Shown: in pieces, positions 41,849 to 51,806 of the stretch
Position numbering within the stretch: position 1 is the first letter of the stretch
How the letters are laid out: each line of letters opens with the position of its first letter
From: Effrenium voratum
Lineage: Eukaryota > Sar > Dinophyceae > Suessiales > Symbiodiniaceae
Reading direction: 5' to 3'
Assembly: GCA_963377175.1 (NCBI GenBank)
Contig: CAUJNA010000451.1
Span: forward strand, 123,501-187,500
Length of the DNA: 64,000 nt
Program-made: the position numbers and the translations under genes
Notes under the pieces: generated by a model
What the model saw: the letters and a program-made list of their open reading frames with translations, nothing else
The model's database searches: none
What the model was told of the DNA's origin: nothing

Positions 41849-42430
41849 ATGGCGTGGCTGGAATGGTGTCCGGACCCTCAACAACCAGATGCCCAGTGGG
41901 TCAAGATCTTTCATCCGGGACCGTGGGCGCCGCAAGAAGAACATGATGATCCACCTCCTCCGCATACTTTTAGAGAATGGAGGGAGTTCTATGCACCCAA
42001 CCAGGCCTCAGTCGGAGAGCAGGCCCAAGTCACTATGTGGTACAAACGAGACTGGGCCACAGAGGGCTATCGGAGAATCGCTGCCCCTCACGCTGGTCAT
42101 GAATTTGATTCAGGGTATCCCTCCGATCATCACAGTGTGGCCACGCAGTCTGCGGCATTGAGTATGTCGCCAGAACTGTTAGACGCGATTCTCAGGTCCT
42201 CAGATGCAGCTGATTTCTCTACTGAAGAACTGACTCGTCTCCAGGAAGGGATTTCTCAACAACTGACAGCTCGCGCACGCCTAGCTTCCCATCCTCATCA
42301 ACCAGTACGTGCGTCGCGTGGAAGCACATCATTGGAGACGATTGGGGTCTCCGACCCCTACCGGCCCGTTAATCCTTCCGACAGTGGCCGAGACAAGATG
42401 AGTCCCGTCTTCGAGCTCACTGAAGACTAG
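41849..42430 (+). CDS. Element ORF9: WIRIY-REWR-RDW family protein, paralog 3
   Basis: 193 codons from the ATG at 41849, 41 bp after TTGTCTGCAG; the frame is open upstream to 41693, but that part is spacer. Core motifs: QWVKIFHPGPW, HTFREWREFY and MWYKRDWATEGYRRIAAP. The C-terminal ~110 residues differ from the other paralogs. They include a helical stretch (SPELLDAILRSSDAADFSTE, then LQEGISQQLTARA) that might be an interaction domain. Confidence 0.65.
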   Translation: MAWLEWCPDPQQPDAQWVKIFHPGPWAPQEEHDDPPPPHTFREWREFYAPNQASVGEQAQVTMWYKRDWATEGYRRIAAPHAGHEFDSGYPSDHHSVATQSAALSMSPELLDAILRSSDAADFSTEELTRLQEGISQQLTARARLASHPHQPVRASRGSTSLETIGVSDPYRPVNPSDSGRDKMSPVFELTED

Positions 42431-42580
42431 ACTCGCATGAGCAGCGCAGCGTACAAAATAAGGGTGGTCTTTACACTTGCATGATCTTGCTTGGCTGTTG
42501 GTTGAACATGGTTGTGCATTGTGCTTGTTCATCTACTAGCCGGATCGGAGCCCGCGACAATTCTTGCCTCTTGCCTCGAC

Positions 42581-43081
42581 ATGGACATCGATGATTCGAA
42601 GCAGCACCCATGGCTTGAATATTCAGTCTGGCATGATCAGGAGTGGGTGCGGATATACACTCCAGGACATCCTCAACGATGGCACCGCGGGGACGCCTTG
42701 CCTGATGTCCCTGAAAATTCGTTTCGTGAATGGAGGCGGGTGACTGAGCCCGATGCGCCAGTCCAAGCATGGGACATCCGTGACTGGCAACACCAAGGGT
42801 ACCAGCGCATCTTGTCTCGGATTGAGTCCTTCACGACTCGCGATCCACATGATCAGGCGCTTGGTCGAGTTCGAAACTCCGATGCCGTTCCAGTTGAGGA
42901 GACATTCACCTATGCCACTCCGTTTTCTCAAGGTGATCGCCCGGCTGCTTCGCAAATCGCTTCAGTCCTCTATGGCGACACTCGCAATGCTCAACGTGGT
43001 GATCTTTCGTTCCCGTCTTCTGAGCGGTTCAGGGCGGTGTCTCGCTCCCCTCGCCGTGGAGGATTTTTTGGTCAACGATAG
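42581..43081 (+). CDS. Element ORF10: WIRIY-REWR-RDW family protein, paralog 4
   Basis: 166 codons from the ATG at 42581, 42 bp after a TCTACTAG acceptor. Core motifs: EWVRIYTPGH, NSFREWRRV and WDIRDWQHQGYQRI. The tail is different and ends in a basic SRSPRRGGFFGQR stretch. It is the last frame before the right terminal repeat, which starts 68 bp further on. Confidence 0.65.
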   Translation: MDIDDSKQHPWLEYSVWHDQEWVRIYTPGHPQRWHRGDALPDVPENSFREWRRVTEPDAPVQAWDIRDWQHQGYQRILSRIESFTTRDPHDQALGRVRNSDAVPVEETFTYATPFSQGDRPAASQIASVLYGDTRNAQRGDLSFPSSERFRAVSRSPRRGGFFGQR

Positions 43082-43130
43082 AGAATTGAGTGTGAGCATT
43101 TGATCTTCCTGCAGGAGAAAAGAGAAACTT

Positions 43131-43149
43131 CGCCCCTCGTAGAGGGGCG
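43131..43149. terminator. Perfect 8-bp hairpin abutting the right terminal repeat
   Basis: CGCCCCTC-GTA-GAGGGGCG, ending exactly at the first base of the right direct repeat. It could mark an RNA 3'-processing or integration boundary. The label terminator is a guess at its role. Confidence 0.4.
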
Positions 43150-43492
43150 TGTGTGTGCGGAGTGACAGAATGCCCTGTCACCACCCTTTCGGTTTCGCAG
43201 CAGGGGGCACAGGCCCATGGTGGTGACCTGTGCCAACGAAGCTAACCACCATGGGGGAAACGCGGACTGATCATCCGCGTGCTGGACTGCTTTTGTGAAG
43301 TGATGTTTCTGAAGGTCCTTTTGGTCCCCTCCCTGAACCGCCGTTGCTTTGTGTGCCCCTGTTCAAGTAACTAGAGTGAAGCTGAGTGATGTGCGAGTCG
43401 AAGCTCACCATACTCGAGACTCATCAGTTGTACTCGAAACTCATCAGTTGTACTCGAAAGATTAGCACTCTCCATCTGGAGTTCAAGTGTGT
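43149..43492 (+). repeat. Right terminal direct repeat (LTR-like) of the retroelement
   Basis: 344 bp, nearly identical to 31338-31679. The differences I see are the patch CGTGCTGGACTGC versus CGTGTACCTGC and one T/G change nearby (GATGTTTCTG versus GATGTTGCTG). All stems of the left copy are retained. It is followed by GTCGGTG, so the right end is also within a short (GT)n tract. Confidence 0.9.
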
Positions 43493-44270
43493 GTCGGTGA
43501 TTGTCCCTCTCTAATCCTGTGGCTGCTTGCGAGAACCGTCCCGCTTACTGCGAGGGTTCGGTGTGGGTGGAGCTCGAGGAAGCAGGGAACTTCTCTTCGC
43601 TATATCTCGGTAGTGAGAGCATGTTGACCTGTAAATAGCAACCAACGTTAAGGTTTCAATGGTTTCATTTCGTGGTGCAAATGATTTTTTGTCCATCCAC
43701 AGTCTCCACCGCTTCTGAGGTTCAGCGGGAACTTGGAGCTCTGCTCCTGGGCACTGAGCGATGCTTTCGTGGGGGACACCTTCGTCTGCATCGAGGCGAA
43801 AGCGACCCTTTTTTGGGGCTACCTGGTTTGGGGCTTCCCCTATGTTGGACACATGCCCATTTGTCTGGGGGAGATTGAAGACTGGGGACCACAGGTTTCC
43901 TGTTGGATCAGTTTGGCAATGAGCAGAAATTGGGCCCAGTGGTTGCCCGAACAAGGGAATCACAGTTCTTTGCAACTTTTCCCGTATGAAATTGCAGGCT
44001 TTTCGTGGTTTGTGTTTGCTTCACTTGCAATATGTAGGGATTCCACGGCAGCCGCGCTAGGTGCTGGACGAGCTCCAAAGCCTTGAGCAGCAGAGGACAG
44101 AGCCAATGATCCCACAGACGTGTCGGTAGCGAGATGCTTTGGCACATGTTTTGTCTTTGTGTGGGTTCCATGTAAGGACATGTGATGGAACGAAATCTGA
44201 TGGCCAATGGCTTTTCGAGTGAAGCTCATTCAAAGAAGTTCAACTGCGCTCCTCATTTCAAGTAACCCAG
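43493..44270. other. Flank of the retroelement, no supported gene
   Basis: Contains a coding-like patch at ~43703-43800 (RELGALLLGTERCF in one frame) next to a TTTTTTGGGG tract. I cannot assign a gene. Confidence 0.35.
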
Positions 44271-44396
44271 ACATGTGGGCATGGGTCAAAATCTCGTACC
44301 CCCAGTGAACATCCCAATCCCCACTAAAATAGGTTCTAAATTGGGTGGTGCACCTACCCCAAAATGGTACCATTGGTTTTGACCCACAGCCATGTG
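44271..44396. mobile_element. Introner-like inverted-end element, family A ends
   Basis: Begins GTGGGCATGGGTCAAAA and ends TTTTGACCCACAGCCATGTG, inverted ends of ~20 bp with few mismatches. The interior differs from the common family A core. Confidence 0.65.
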
Positions 44397-45149
44397 TTTT
44401 TTTGTGACAGGAGAGGCACCTTCCGGCGGCTGGAGTCAGAGTTTGACGTGATCAGCAAGGTGCGTTTTTTTTTTTGCACGAGGCTTGAGACCGGTGCCAT
44501 CTCTGAATGACACTTGGGATCCATTTGACCCGGAGGTTTGATGATATTTTGCCGCGCTCGACCCAATTGGCTCAAGAGACTGCGACCTATCTCGAAGCTC
44601 GGCATTTTCCGTTTGCCCCATGGAGCCAGCGGGAGTTGCCATTTCGGCATTTCTTTGCATCCACTTCGGACATGTTGACCACCAGCCCGCTGTAGCAGAA
44701 GCTACGCACCCAGACCTCTTCGGTTCAGTGCCAGGTTGAAGAGGCATGAACACGACGTCCGGCGTGAGATGTCCTTCGTGGTGGCATATTGGGAGTGCAC
44801 ATTGTCGCCGTATGCCTGGCAATAGTTTTGGATATGTCTCGCCTTTTCCCGGTCTGATTATTATCGCTGGTCATTATGGTTTTCACCGTATGTCTGCATC
44901 CCATCGGCATGGTTTTTGGCCTATCCGCTGAGAAAGGCATCATGGCTGTGAACACGAGGCTGACCGCGCCCACCCAAGTGCATGACTCCGCGATCGCTAT
45001 CTCACAGCGGAGCAACATAGACTTCGTCTCCGAAGCCGTTCAGTTGGCAATTGTGGTCTCAGTGTCTATCTTTCTGGAATCTAGTATCAGCTCTCAGATC
45101 GAGTGCACATGCTGACTCCATCTTGGCTGGTTTCCGCAGGCTGCTCCCG

Positions 45150-45296
45150 GGTGTGTGTGTGTGTGCGCGTGATGGCGAGCTCTTATTGGACAGCCACTTG
45201 AGTATTCAGGGAGAGCCTCAGAGCCTGAAGCACCTGGTGAGCACCTCTCTGAATGATAAATCCTTCGAGTCGGATCCCGAAGCCACGATTGGCTGA
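45150..45296 (+). CDS. Unidentified terminal exon candidate
   Basis: After a TTTCCGCAG acceptor and a short GT-rich tract, the frame reads DGELLLDSHLSIQGEPQSLK and ends in TGA. No family recognised. Confidence 0.25.
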   Translation, partial: GVCVCARDGELLLDSHLSIQGEPQSLKHLVSTSLNDKSFESDPEATIG

Positions 45297-46472
45297 GCTG
45301 ATTTCAACGGAGATTTGAAGGAGGCAACTATCCTACCGTGCATGCGTGCTGCCTTTCGAGAAGATGCAGAGTCAAGAATTCCCGATGCCACATCCGAGCT
45401 GCCGCACTTTTCAAGGAAAGGCAGGACTCGTTCTGTCCGGTCCCAACAGTCCGTGAGGTCATCCTCTTTGGCGTGGAGCTGCGCTTCAGAAAAGACCTAC
45501 CCAGCAGTGGAAGCCTTTTTGCTGATTGATACCTGCAGCAAGACGTTGGACATCTGCCAGGCCCATCTGCGCTATGGTGAGCTGAACCTTCCATCTATTT
45601 CCCCCCCCAAGCAGACTGCAGACTGGTCCATGGTCAGAGGAATAGAGCAGGCCTATGCTCGAGGCCAGCACAGGGAGTTCAATTTGGCCCTTTATACATC
45701 CTGGCAATTGCTGGCTGAGAACGTGATACTCTCAAGGGCAGCTTCAGGTTTGGATTCGCCTCCGGAAACGAAGCTGTGGTTGCGGTTGCGGAGCTTGCAG
45801 TCCGTGCCCATACTCCATCTCTTGATGGCCACAATATATAAGATAAGAGTCTCACATCGATCGATGTCCTAGCAAAGTGCTTGACCCAAAGGAGAATCCG
45901 AGTGCCTGGTTTCAACCACATGGGTTGCCAACCTGGACTGCTTCAAACTTTGGGACCCCGGCGACACAACATGATAGGGTTCCAGAAGGGTCTCTCTCTC
46001 TCTCTCATTTTTGCCCACGCTCGCTGCCAGGTGATGTCGCTCTGGGCTTTCCACCAGCGCCAGACCCTGGAGGATCGAGAAGACTTTGACTCGAGGTGGA
46101 CTTTGACTCGGGGATATTTTTCGATCCCCTTCGCAAAAGAAGCGGCATGGGGTTCCCTCGAATCCATGGGACCTCCCCGAAATACATCAGGGTGGACTCC
46201 TCGAATCCGAGTGACCCATTTCGTCTTCGGCGCTTCGGACCTCGACAGCTTTTCTCAAAGAGCCATGCGGCATCTGAGTTCTCCCACCTTTTCTACCGAA
46301 CCGTTCGACGTTCGGGGGTCGGTCCTGGTGTGGGCCATTTTCCTCGAGGGTCTTTATGTCGAACGGTTCCGGCTGTGAAAGAGGACCCGGAACCCGGCAA
46401 GTGCAGCTCGCTGGCGGTGCTGAAGAAGGCCTTGGCCCGAGTGGTTTTTTTGGGATCTTCTTTTTTTTTTGC

Positions 46473-46538
46473 ACATGGGTGTGGCTCAATTGTTTTCAGA
46501 GCTGCGCAGGTTCCACATTTTGGAGCCACAGCCACATG
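46473..46538. mobile_element. Introner-like 66-bp inverted-end element
   Basis: Begins ACATGGGTGTGGCTC and ends GAGCCACAGCCACATG. The inverted ends are nearly the whole element. It follows a T-rich tract and a coding-like patch (SSLAVLKKALARVV). Confidence 0.65.
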
Positions 46539-47556
46539 GAATCTCTTGCGGGGAACCCGCTTTTTGGGTCCATGTTAGTCTACAGGGGAGTATGTTGGGA
46601 ATTGCCCATTGAGTGCTAAGAGACTTGGCAACCCCCTTTTGGTATTGTGTCACAAAGCGGTTTACTTGGTTGAGTTGGACGGATTAACAAGCCCCGATTG
46701 ATTAGTATCTGCCAGGCCGGGTCAAAGCTACTCCTTGGTTCGTCCTTCAATGCGTTCAAGTTTGGAACAACGACTGTTTGCCGACTATGTCGCAAGAACA
46801 TCAAGTCTTTGCAGGGCTTCAAAGGCCCACGCACAGAATTTGAAAATGGGAGATGGCGATTTCGCCCCAATTTCCAACAAGTGTTGCTTTTCTGTCTTGC
46901 AGTATTCGTGTTGAGGAGATCCACTGTAATTTCCACAATGCCTTGTCCTTCTCCAGGAAGGATAACACATGCTCCGTGCTCAAGGCACAACGGTGTTGCT
47001 TGGGTAAACCATTCTGGTTGGCAGAAGCCTTTTGTTACATAGTTCCATCCGGTTTCTTTCTCACTGGACATGGCTTAGCAGAGAATTTGTGGGCGAGATA
47101 GTTCCACGAGACATGACGTTTTGCCCGATCAGTGTGCCAATGGTGGCAAGAAATGGCTTGAGCCCAAAGACCATTCCAAGAAGGCTTCGCTTCGGATTTG
47201 CTGCTCGAGACGGGTAGTGCTTTTTCCCGTCCAAGCATTCGGCGAGTCGTCCGTCGAAGAATCTTCCCGGGGGGGGAGACATCCTCTTTGGGAGTCTTAG
47301 GCAAGCCAAAGGGAGACCACGCATTTTGAGCCTCATTTAAGGAGTATGGACTTTTATTTAATGGACGCCTCTTCAATGATCCGACCTCAGCCATTGGCCT
47401 TGCGTCCTCCAAACAATGGCCAACGTGTTTTGAGCATAGGATTGGTCATGGACCTCCAAGGGCGCTATGGGGAGGGGCCGGGGGGCGATCCCCTAAACCT
47501 TGGGTTTCCTTTGGGCAACTTCCTTCGGGCGAGTCTCTCGCGCTCGCGAGGCTGCC

Positions 47557-47709
47557 TTCCTGCTGCAGGGGGTGATGCTGCGCCTGCCGCCGCAGAAGCT
47601 GCTGGCGCGGATCGAGGACACCTTTTTGTCCATGTTCGGAGGTTGGAAGATCGGTGGCTCGAAAGATGAGCGCTTGGGACCCAGGTTAGGGACCGGAAGC
47701 CCTACCTGA
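47557..47709 (+). CDS. Unidentified terminal exon candidate
   Basis: GC-rich patch encoding LQGVMLRLPPQKLLARIEDT and FLSMFGGWKIGGSKDE, ending in TGA. Strong exon-like composition; no family recognised. Confidence 0.35.
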   Translation, partial: FLLQGVMLRLPPQKLLARIEDTFLSMFGGWKIGGSKDERLGPRLGTGSPT

Positions 47710-48509
47710 AGGGGAGGCTGCCGGAAATACTGCAACCAGCACCGTTTGACGTCATTGTCCAGTCCCGCAGCCCAGGAACCACAAGGCAGGTCGCCCCCCA
47801 TTGCACGATTCCATGTGAGGGGAACCGCGGGAATAGGTGGTGTTCCCCTTGAATTCACTGAGCAGAATACTGAATACTCTCCACTGCTCCGAGACTGCCA
47901 AGTAATCGGCCACAACCTCGACGCTCCTTCAGGGCGACCTTTAGCATCATTGAGGGTTTTACACCGGTACCTGCAAAACAATGTTGGATTTCGAGTCATA
48001 CTGTTTGCACGCAGTTTGTGTCAACACGTGAAGCGGCCCATGAATAGATCCTAGTGACTTGAGGATTCATAGGTCCCTGGTGGGGATCCTTTGGTTGCAC
48101 TCCCCCCATGGGCTCAGGATGGTTCAGACTGACATATGTGCCAATGTCAAAACGAGTTTATAGGGATGGTCCACCTGGTAATCATTGGAATCATCCAGAA
48201 CCAGAACAAAACTTAGCATATGCACCATTATGCGCTCATGGATACTATCATCAGGATGCTGAACTACAATCCATAATTCTTAATATCATGGTTGCTAATT
48301 GCCTTTGGGGACATTACTTTGGGTTGTTAATATGGTTGTTGTTCCCATGAGCTACGAGTAATGATCCCAAAACGGAGCTTTGACCTGGCTCAGACAAAAG
48401 ACCCCCCGTTCACCCGCGGCAAGGAGTTCCAGGAGTCCGAGGTCTTAGTGCGCATTGCCCGGTGCCAAGTTTGGAGTCCGAGTCAATGAATGATTGATAC
48501 TATATGTCT

Positions 48510-48525
48510 ATCATATATATATACG

Positions 48526-48574
<49 letters not shown>

Positions 48575-48680
48575 GTAGGTATATATCGATACATGGATAT
48601 GTGTATATGCATATATCCCGCTCTCGATATATGGCTACATATGTACACGTGGACACATGGATATACACAGACAGTGTCCA
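48510..48680. repeat. (TA)n/(TATG)n microsatellite
   Basis: TATATATA with GTATAT and CATGG interruptions. Confidence 0.9.
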
Positions 48681-49181
48681 ATTTGATAAACCTTTTAACT
48701 GGTTGTTTGTTTATTTTGTTGGGGCGGTTTCCTCCAAAAGGGTCCCTAGTGTAGGCACAGGGCCGTATAAACTGAGGCCATATTCACTGGACCTGTTCGC
48801 ACACCATGCCATTTCGTGAAGCTCGAAAACGGCATCCTTTCGATTTCCCTCCATGCAACATGAGCATGCTCTTTGCAGTCGATTGAGATGTAGCAGTGAC
48901 AAAGGAGCAGGATAGACAGCTTGGAGTGGCAGGCACATAGTGGCTGCAGTTGCTTCTGTGGAGTTCTCACCGAGGTGCAGCTGTCACCAAGGGTTGCATC
49001 ACAACTTGTTTTGCAAGAGCACCCCTGTGCTCTCGCATTGGTGTCAACCTCCAAATGAAGCCTAGCCACATGCCAACATATGTCTTTCATTCTCAGTCCA
49101 TGGCCTTCAGTGAGATCCAAGGCTCAGTCGAAGCACCGCCTTTTGAGCTAGGTGTTGGGGAACAGCGAGGATTCCTTCGAC

Positions 49182-50339
49182 ATGTGCGACGGCTGCTTCG
49201 CCTTTCTCGGAGCCTTTCTCCCACGAGAGAGGCTTGTTTACATTGATAGACCGGTATACGTTGAGGTTGAGAAGCTGGTCGATAGAATAGTGCACGTTGA
49301 GAAGCCGGTTGACAGAATAGTGTACGTTGAGAAGCCAGCACAGATGTCAGAGCAGAAGATCCCTGCATGGACAAAGAAGGCTACGCAGTACGAGCCGTGG
49401 AAGTTTGCTTTCTTGTCGGATGCCTTTGCCAATCTGGCATGCAAGGGCAAGCCCAACGAAAGCTTCAATTTAAATTTCCACCTGGATGGCTTTTACGCCT
49501 TTGATGAGATTGAGGCCATGGCTTCAGACTGGACATTGGACTTGCGTGAGGTACTTTTGCTTGGGTACATGGATCATGACAACCAATGTGATTTCAGGCA
49601 TCGACGAGTGCTTGACGAGAACAGTTGCAGAGGCATCAGACTGATGGTGAAGTTGGGAGTTCCTTTGCACGAAGGCTTGCGACACCTTTTGAGAGAAGCT
49701 CAACTGTTTCGAACCGGGTCTGACCGGGATCTACAGCAAGACTACCGCAACGCCATGCTGAAGCTGACAGCTTTTTGCGATGCGATCAAGGCCGCAGGGC
49801 GGGCTGCTGAACTCGCCGAGATTCTGAACAGCGATTGTCAGCAGGAGTTGTTGGAAGCCATCAGTGGACAGGACAATTTGGATCCTGAGCTCCTGGGAGA
49901 AACCCAGGCCTTCTTCATTTTGGCGATTCTGCGTGAAGCTAGAGCTTGCGGCTTGCAAATCAGAAGCTTCGACGTTTGCAGGCCAGATGGGTCAGTCTGC
50001 AGAAACAGTTTGCTTTGCAGCATATATTATACGGTAAGAGAGCACATCAGTGAGCCGGATTACTGGAGCAGAGACATCCAAAAGCGTGCCGACGTGTATC
50101 GTCAGATGTTTGAGGTTCTTCAAGCATGGCGCATGGCCGATAGCATGGAACTTGCATTGATTGTCAAGAGGCTCTACCAAAGTGGGCTGCCCCGATCGGC
50201 ATGTCTGACGGTCCTGCATTTTCTCGTGGGCTGTGAGCGTGATGGACGTCCTGCAAGGCCTCCAATGTGTGGGAGCTTCCGCCCAAACTGGAAATGGAAG
50301 TATTGTGAGGAATCTCAAAGTAGCGCTGAAGATTTTTGA
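49182..50339 (+). CDS. Unknown 385-aa protein with VEKPVDRIVYVEKP repeats
   Basis: A complete intronless frame of 385 codons; the ATG at 49182 is the first true ATG (a GTG at 49152 precedes it). Residues ~15-55 contain three to four repeats of [IV]-x-[RV]-P-V-[DY]-x-[IV]-V-Y-V-E-K, a charged beta-prone motif that I recall from other dinoflagellate proteins. Residues ~60-385 are mostly helical with good hydrophobic spacing (for example EAQLFRTGSDRDLQQDYRNA and GLQIRSFDVCRPDGSVCRNS). The start MCDGCFAFLGAF might be a short hydrophobic or lipid-modified anchor. No catalytic motif is recognised. Lack of introns suggests a retroposed gene. Confidence 0.65.
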   Translation: MCDGCFAFLGAFLPRERLVYIDRPVYVEVEKLVDRIVHVEKPVDRIVYVEKPAQMSEQKIPAWTKKATQYEPWKFAFLSDAFANLACKGKPNESFNLNFHLDGFYAFDEIEAMASDWTLDLREVLLLGYMDHDNQCDFRHRRVLDENSCRGIRLMVKLGVPLHEGLRHLLREAQLFRTGSDRDLQQDYRNAMLKLTAFCDAIKAAGRAAELAEILNSDCQQELLEAISGQDNLDPELLGETQAFFILAILREARACGLQIRSFDVCRPDGSVCRNSLLCSIYYTVREHISEPDYWSRDIQKRADVYRQMFEVLQAWRMADSMELALIVKRLYQSGLPRSACLTVLHFLVGCERDGRPARPPMCGSFRPNWKWKYCEESQSSAEDF

Positions 50340-50750
50340 GCCGGGAACGTGAGTGGGAAAACGGCCGCGCTTGGCACTTTTGGATGGCATGGAGGTTGGG
50401 TGAACTGATGTCAATCACGGTACAAACCACTCGGCCTGGGATGAGTGGCACAAGTTCCAGCATGTGAACCTGCCTCCTGAATGCCAACTATACGTTATGG
50501 CGGACACCTGGCAAAAAGCGGGTAATTATTCGAACGGAATGCAGGAAGAGTCAGCTTGGCTCAGTTCTCAGCTTAGGCCTTGGCCACGATTCACAGCAAT
50601 GCGCAGCTCAGGCGTGGGCACCTAACCCAAGCTCTCGCTGGCAGGGTTCGGGTTCGTTGCGGCCTTCCTCTGTAGAAAATATGTGTGTGTGTTTTTTGCC
50701 GTGCTATGTTTCTGAAGAATTTAACTCAACTTGGGTTGAGACAGAGGATT
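50340..50750. other. 3' flank of the unknown gene
   Basis: No gene seen. Confidence 0.4.
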
Positions 50751-50756
50751 TGCATA

Positions 50757-50905
50757 AAGCTCAAAGTGGAGCCGCTTCTAATCATAGAATCAAGCCTCTC
50801 GCGATGGTGGCAATCCGACAGCAGAAAGCAGCCAGGCTGCAGATGGCTGTGAACTATGCAGAGAACAACGTCATTCCTGTCATGGTGGCGTGCTTGCAGG
50901 CAGGG
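50757..50905 (+). CDS. Unidentified internal exon candidate
   Basis: One frame encodes KPLAMVAIRQQKAARLQMAV and NYAENNVIPVMVACLQAG, helix-like and coding-like. Probably in the same gene as the terminal exon at 51034. Confidence 0.35.
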
Positions 50906-51033
50906 AGGATTTACAGAAGGCGAAGCTTTTGGTGTGCGAACTGCAACTTGAGGCTTTTTCCCCTCGGCTGGTACCCCTCTAAAGGACCATACGACTCCCG
51001 CAAGCACTCCTATAAACTATATCCATCCCAGCA

Positions 51034-51171
51034 GATAGTCCGGCATTTGCTCTGGATTGCGCTCGCCCGCAGTTGCTGCTCCGCGGTTATGAGATCGAGG
51101 GAGGGGCGCCTACAACTCCCGAGGTGGAGGCCGGATTGGCTTTCTGTCTTGCTTTCAGGAAGCAGCCGTAG
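51034..51171 (+). CDS. Unidentified terminal exon
   Basis: 46 codons reading DSPAFALDCARPQLLLRGYE and TPEVEAGLAFCLAF, ending in TAG. Composition is exon-like. No family recognised. Confidence 0.35.
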   Translation, partial: DSPAFALDCARPQLLLRGYEIEGGAPTTPEVEAGLAFCLAFRKQP

Positions 51172-51558
51172 CTTCTCCCAGTTTTCGGTTCAGGAAGCCT
51201 AGGAAGTCCTTGATGAAACTGTAAACAACATCTGCTTTCGATATGTTTCCACCTAATTGAGCCCGGCATGTGCCGGGCCTCCACAGCAGAGCCGGCTGCA
51301 GGTGGCATTTGAGCTATTCGGGGACGACCGACTGCCAGTGGATGGCTGGCGTCCTGCTCAGGGCGTGAAGCGCAGACTCTCACGCTTGACTCTGTGGGAT
51401 TCTTGTGGCCATCTGCCATATGGCATGGATGTGAGCTTGAATCGTCGATCATGACTTGGAGTCAGCACACCCCAGTCTTCAAGCCAGCAACAGAGAGTAC
51501 ATCCCCCATGGGGCCTCACACACACGGCCAGGCTGCTTCATGTGTGGGGCGCAGAATG

Positions 51559-51584
51559 TCACAGAGAGAGAGAGAGAGAGAGCG

Positions 51585-51674
<90 letters not shown>

Positions 51675-51767
51675 GAAGAAAGGAAGGAACGGAAGGAAGG
51701 AAGGAAGGAAGGAAGGAAAGGAAGGAAGGAAGGAAGGAAGAAGGAAAGAAAGAAAGAAGAGAAAATA

Positions 51768-51806
<39 letters not shown>

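Larger units (their letters stand above)
31338..43492 (+). mobile_element. ~12.15-kb Penelope-like composite retroelement with ten ORFs
   Basis: Bounded by direct repeats of 342 and 344 bp. The interior carries about ten reading frames, all on the + strand. They include a GIY-YIG nuclease frame overlapping a Penelope-type reverse transcriptase frame, with the nuclease upstream as in Naiad/Chlamys-type Penelope-like elements. There is no aspartic protease, RNase H, DDE integrase, CCHC gag knuckle or TG...CA repeat ends, which argues against an LTR retrotransposon. The accessory frames are an Arg/Ser-rich ORF1, a ~390-aa protein, two helix-plus-disorder proteins, a Pro-rich protein with a Cys/His cluster, and four paralogs of a novel small family. 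The size and cargo recall the giant Athena-type terminons of rotifers, but the gene set is different. The near identity of the flanking repeats suggests a recent insertion. Confidence 0.8.

Noticed and set aside
31338..43492. LTR retrotransposon interpretation of the 12-kb element
   Set aside because: No protease, RNase H, integrase, CCHC knuckle or TG...CA repeat ends, and no obvious primer-binding site after the left repeat. The RT motifs and GIY-YIG nuclease fit Penelope-like elements.
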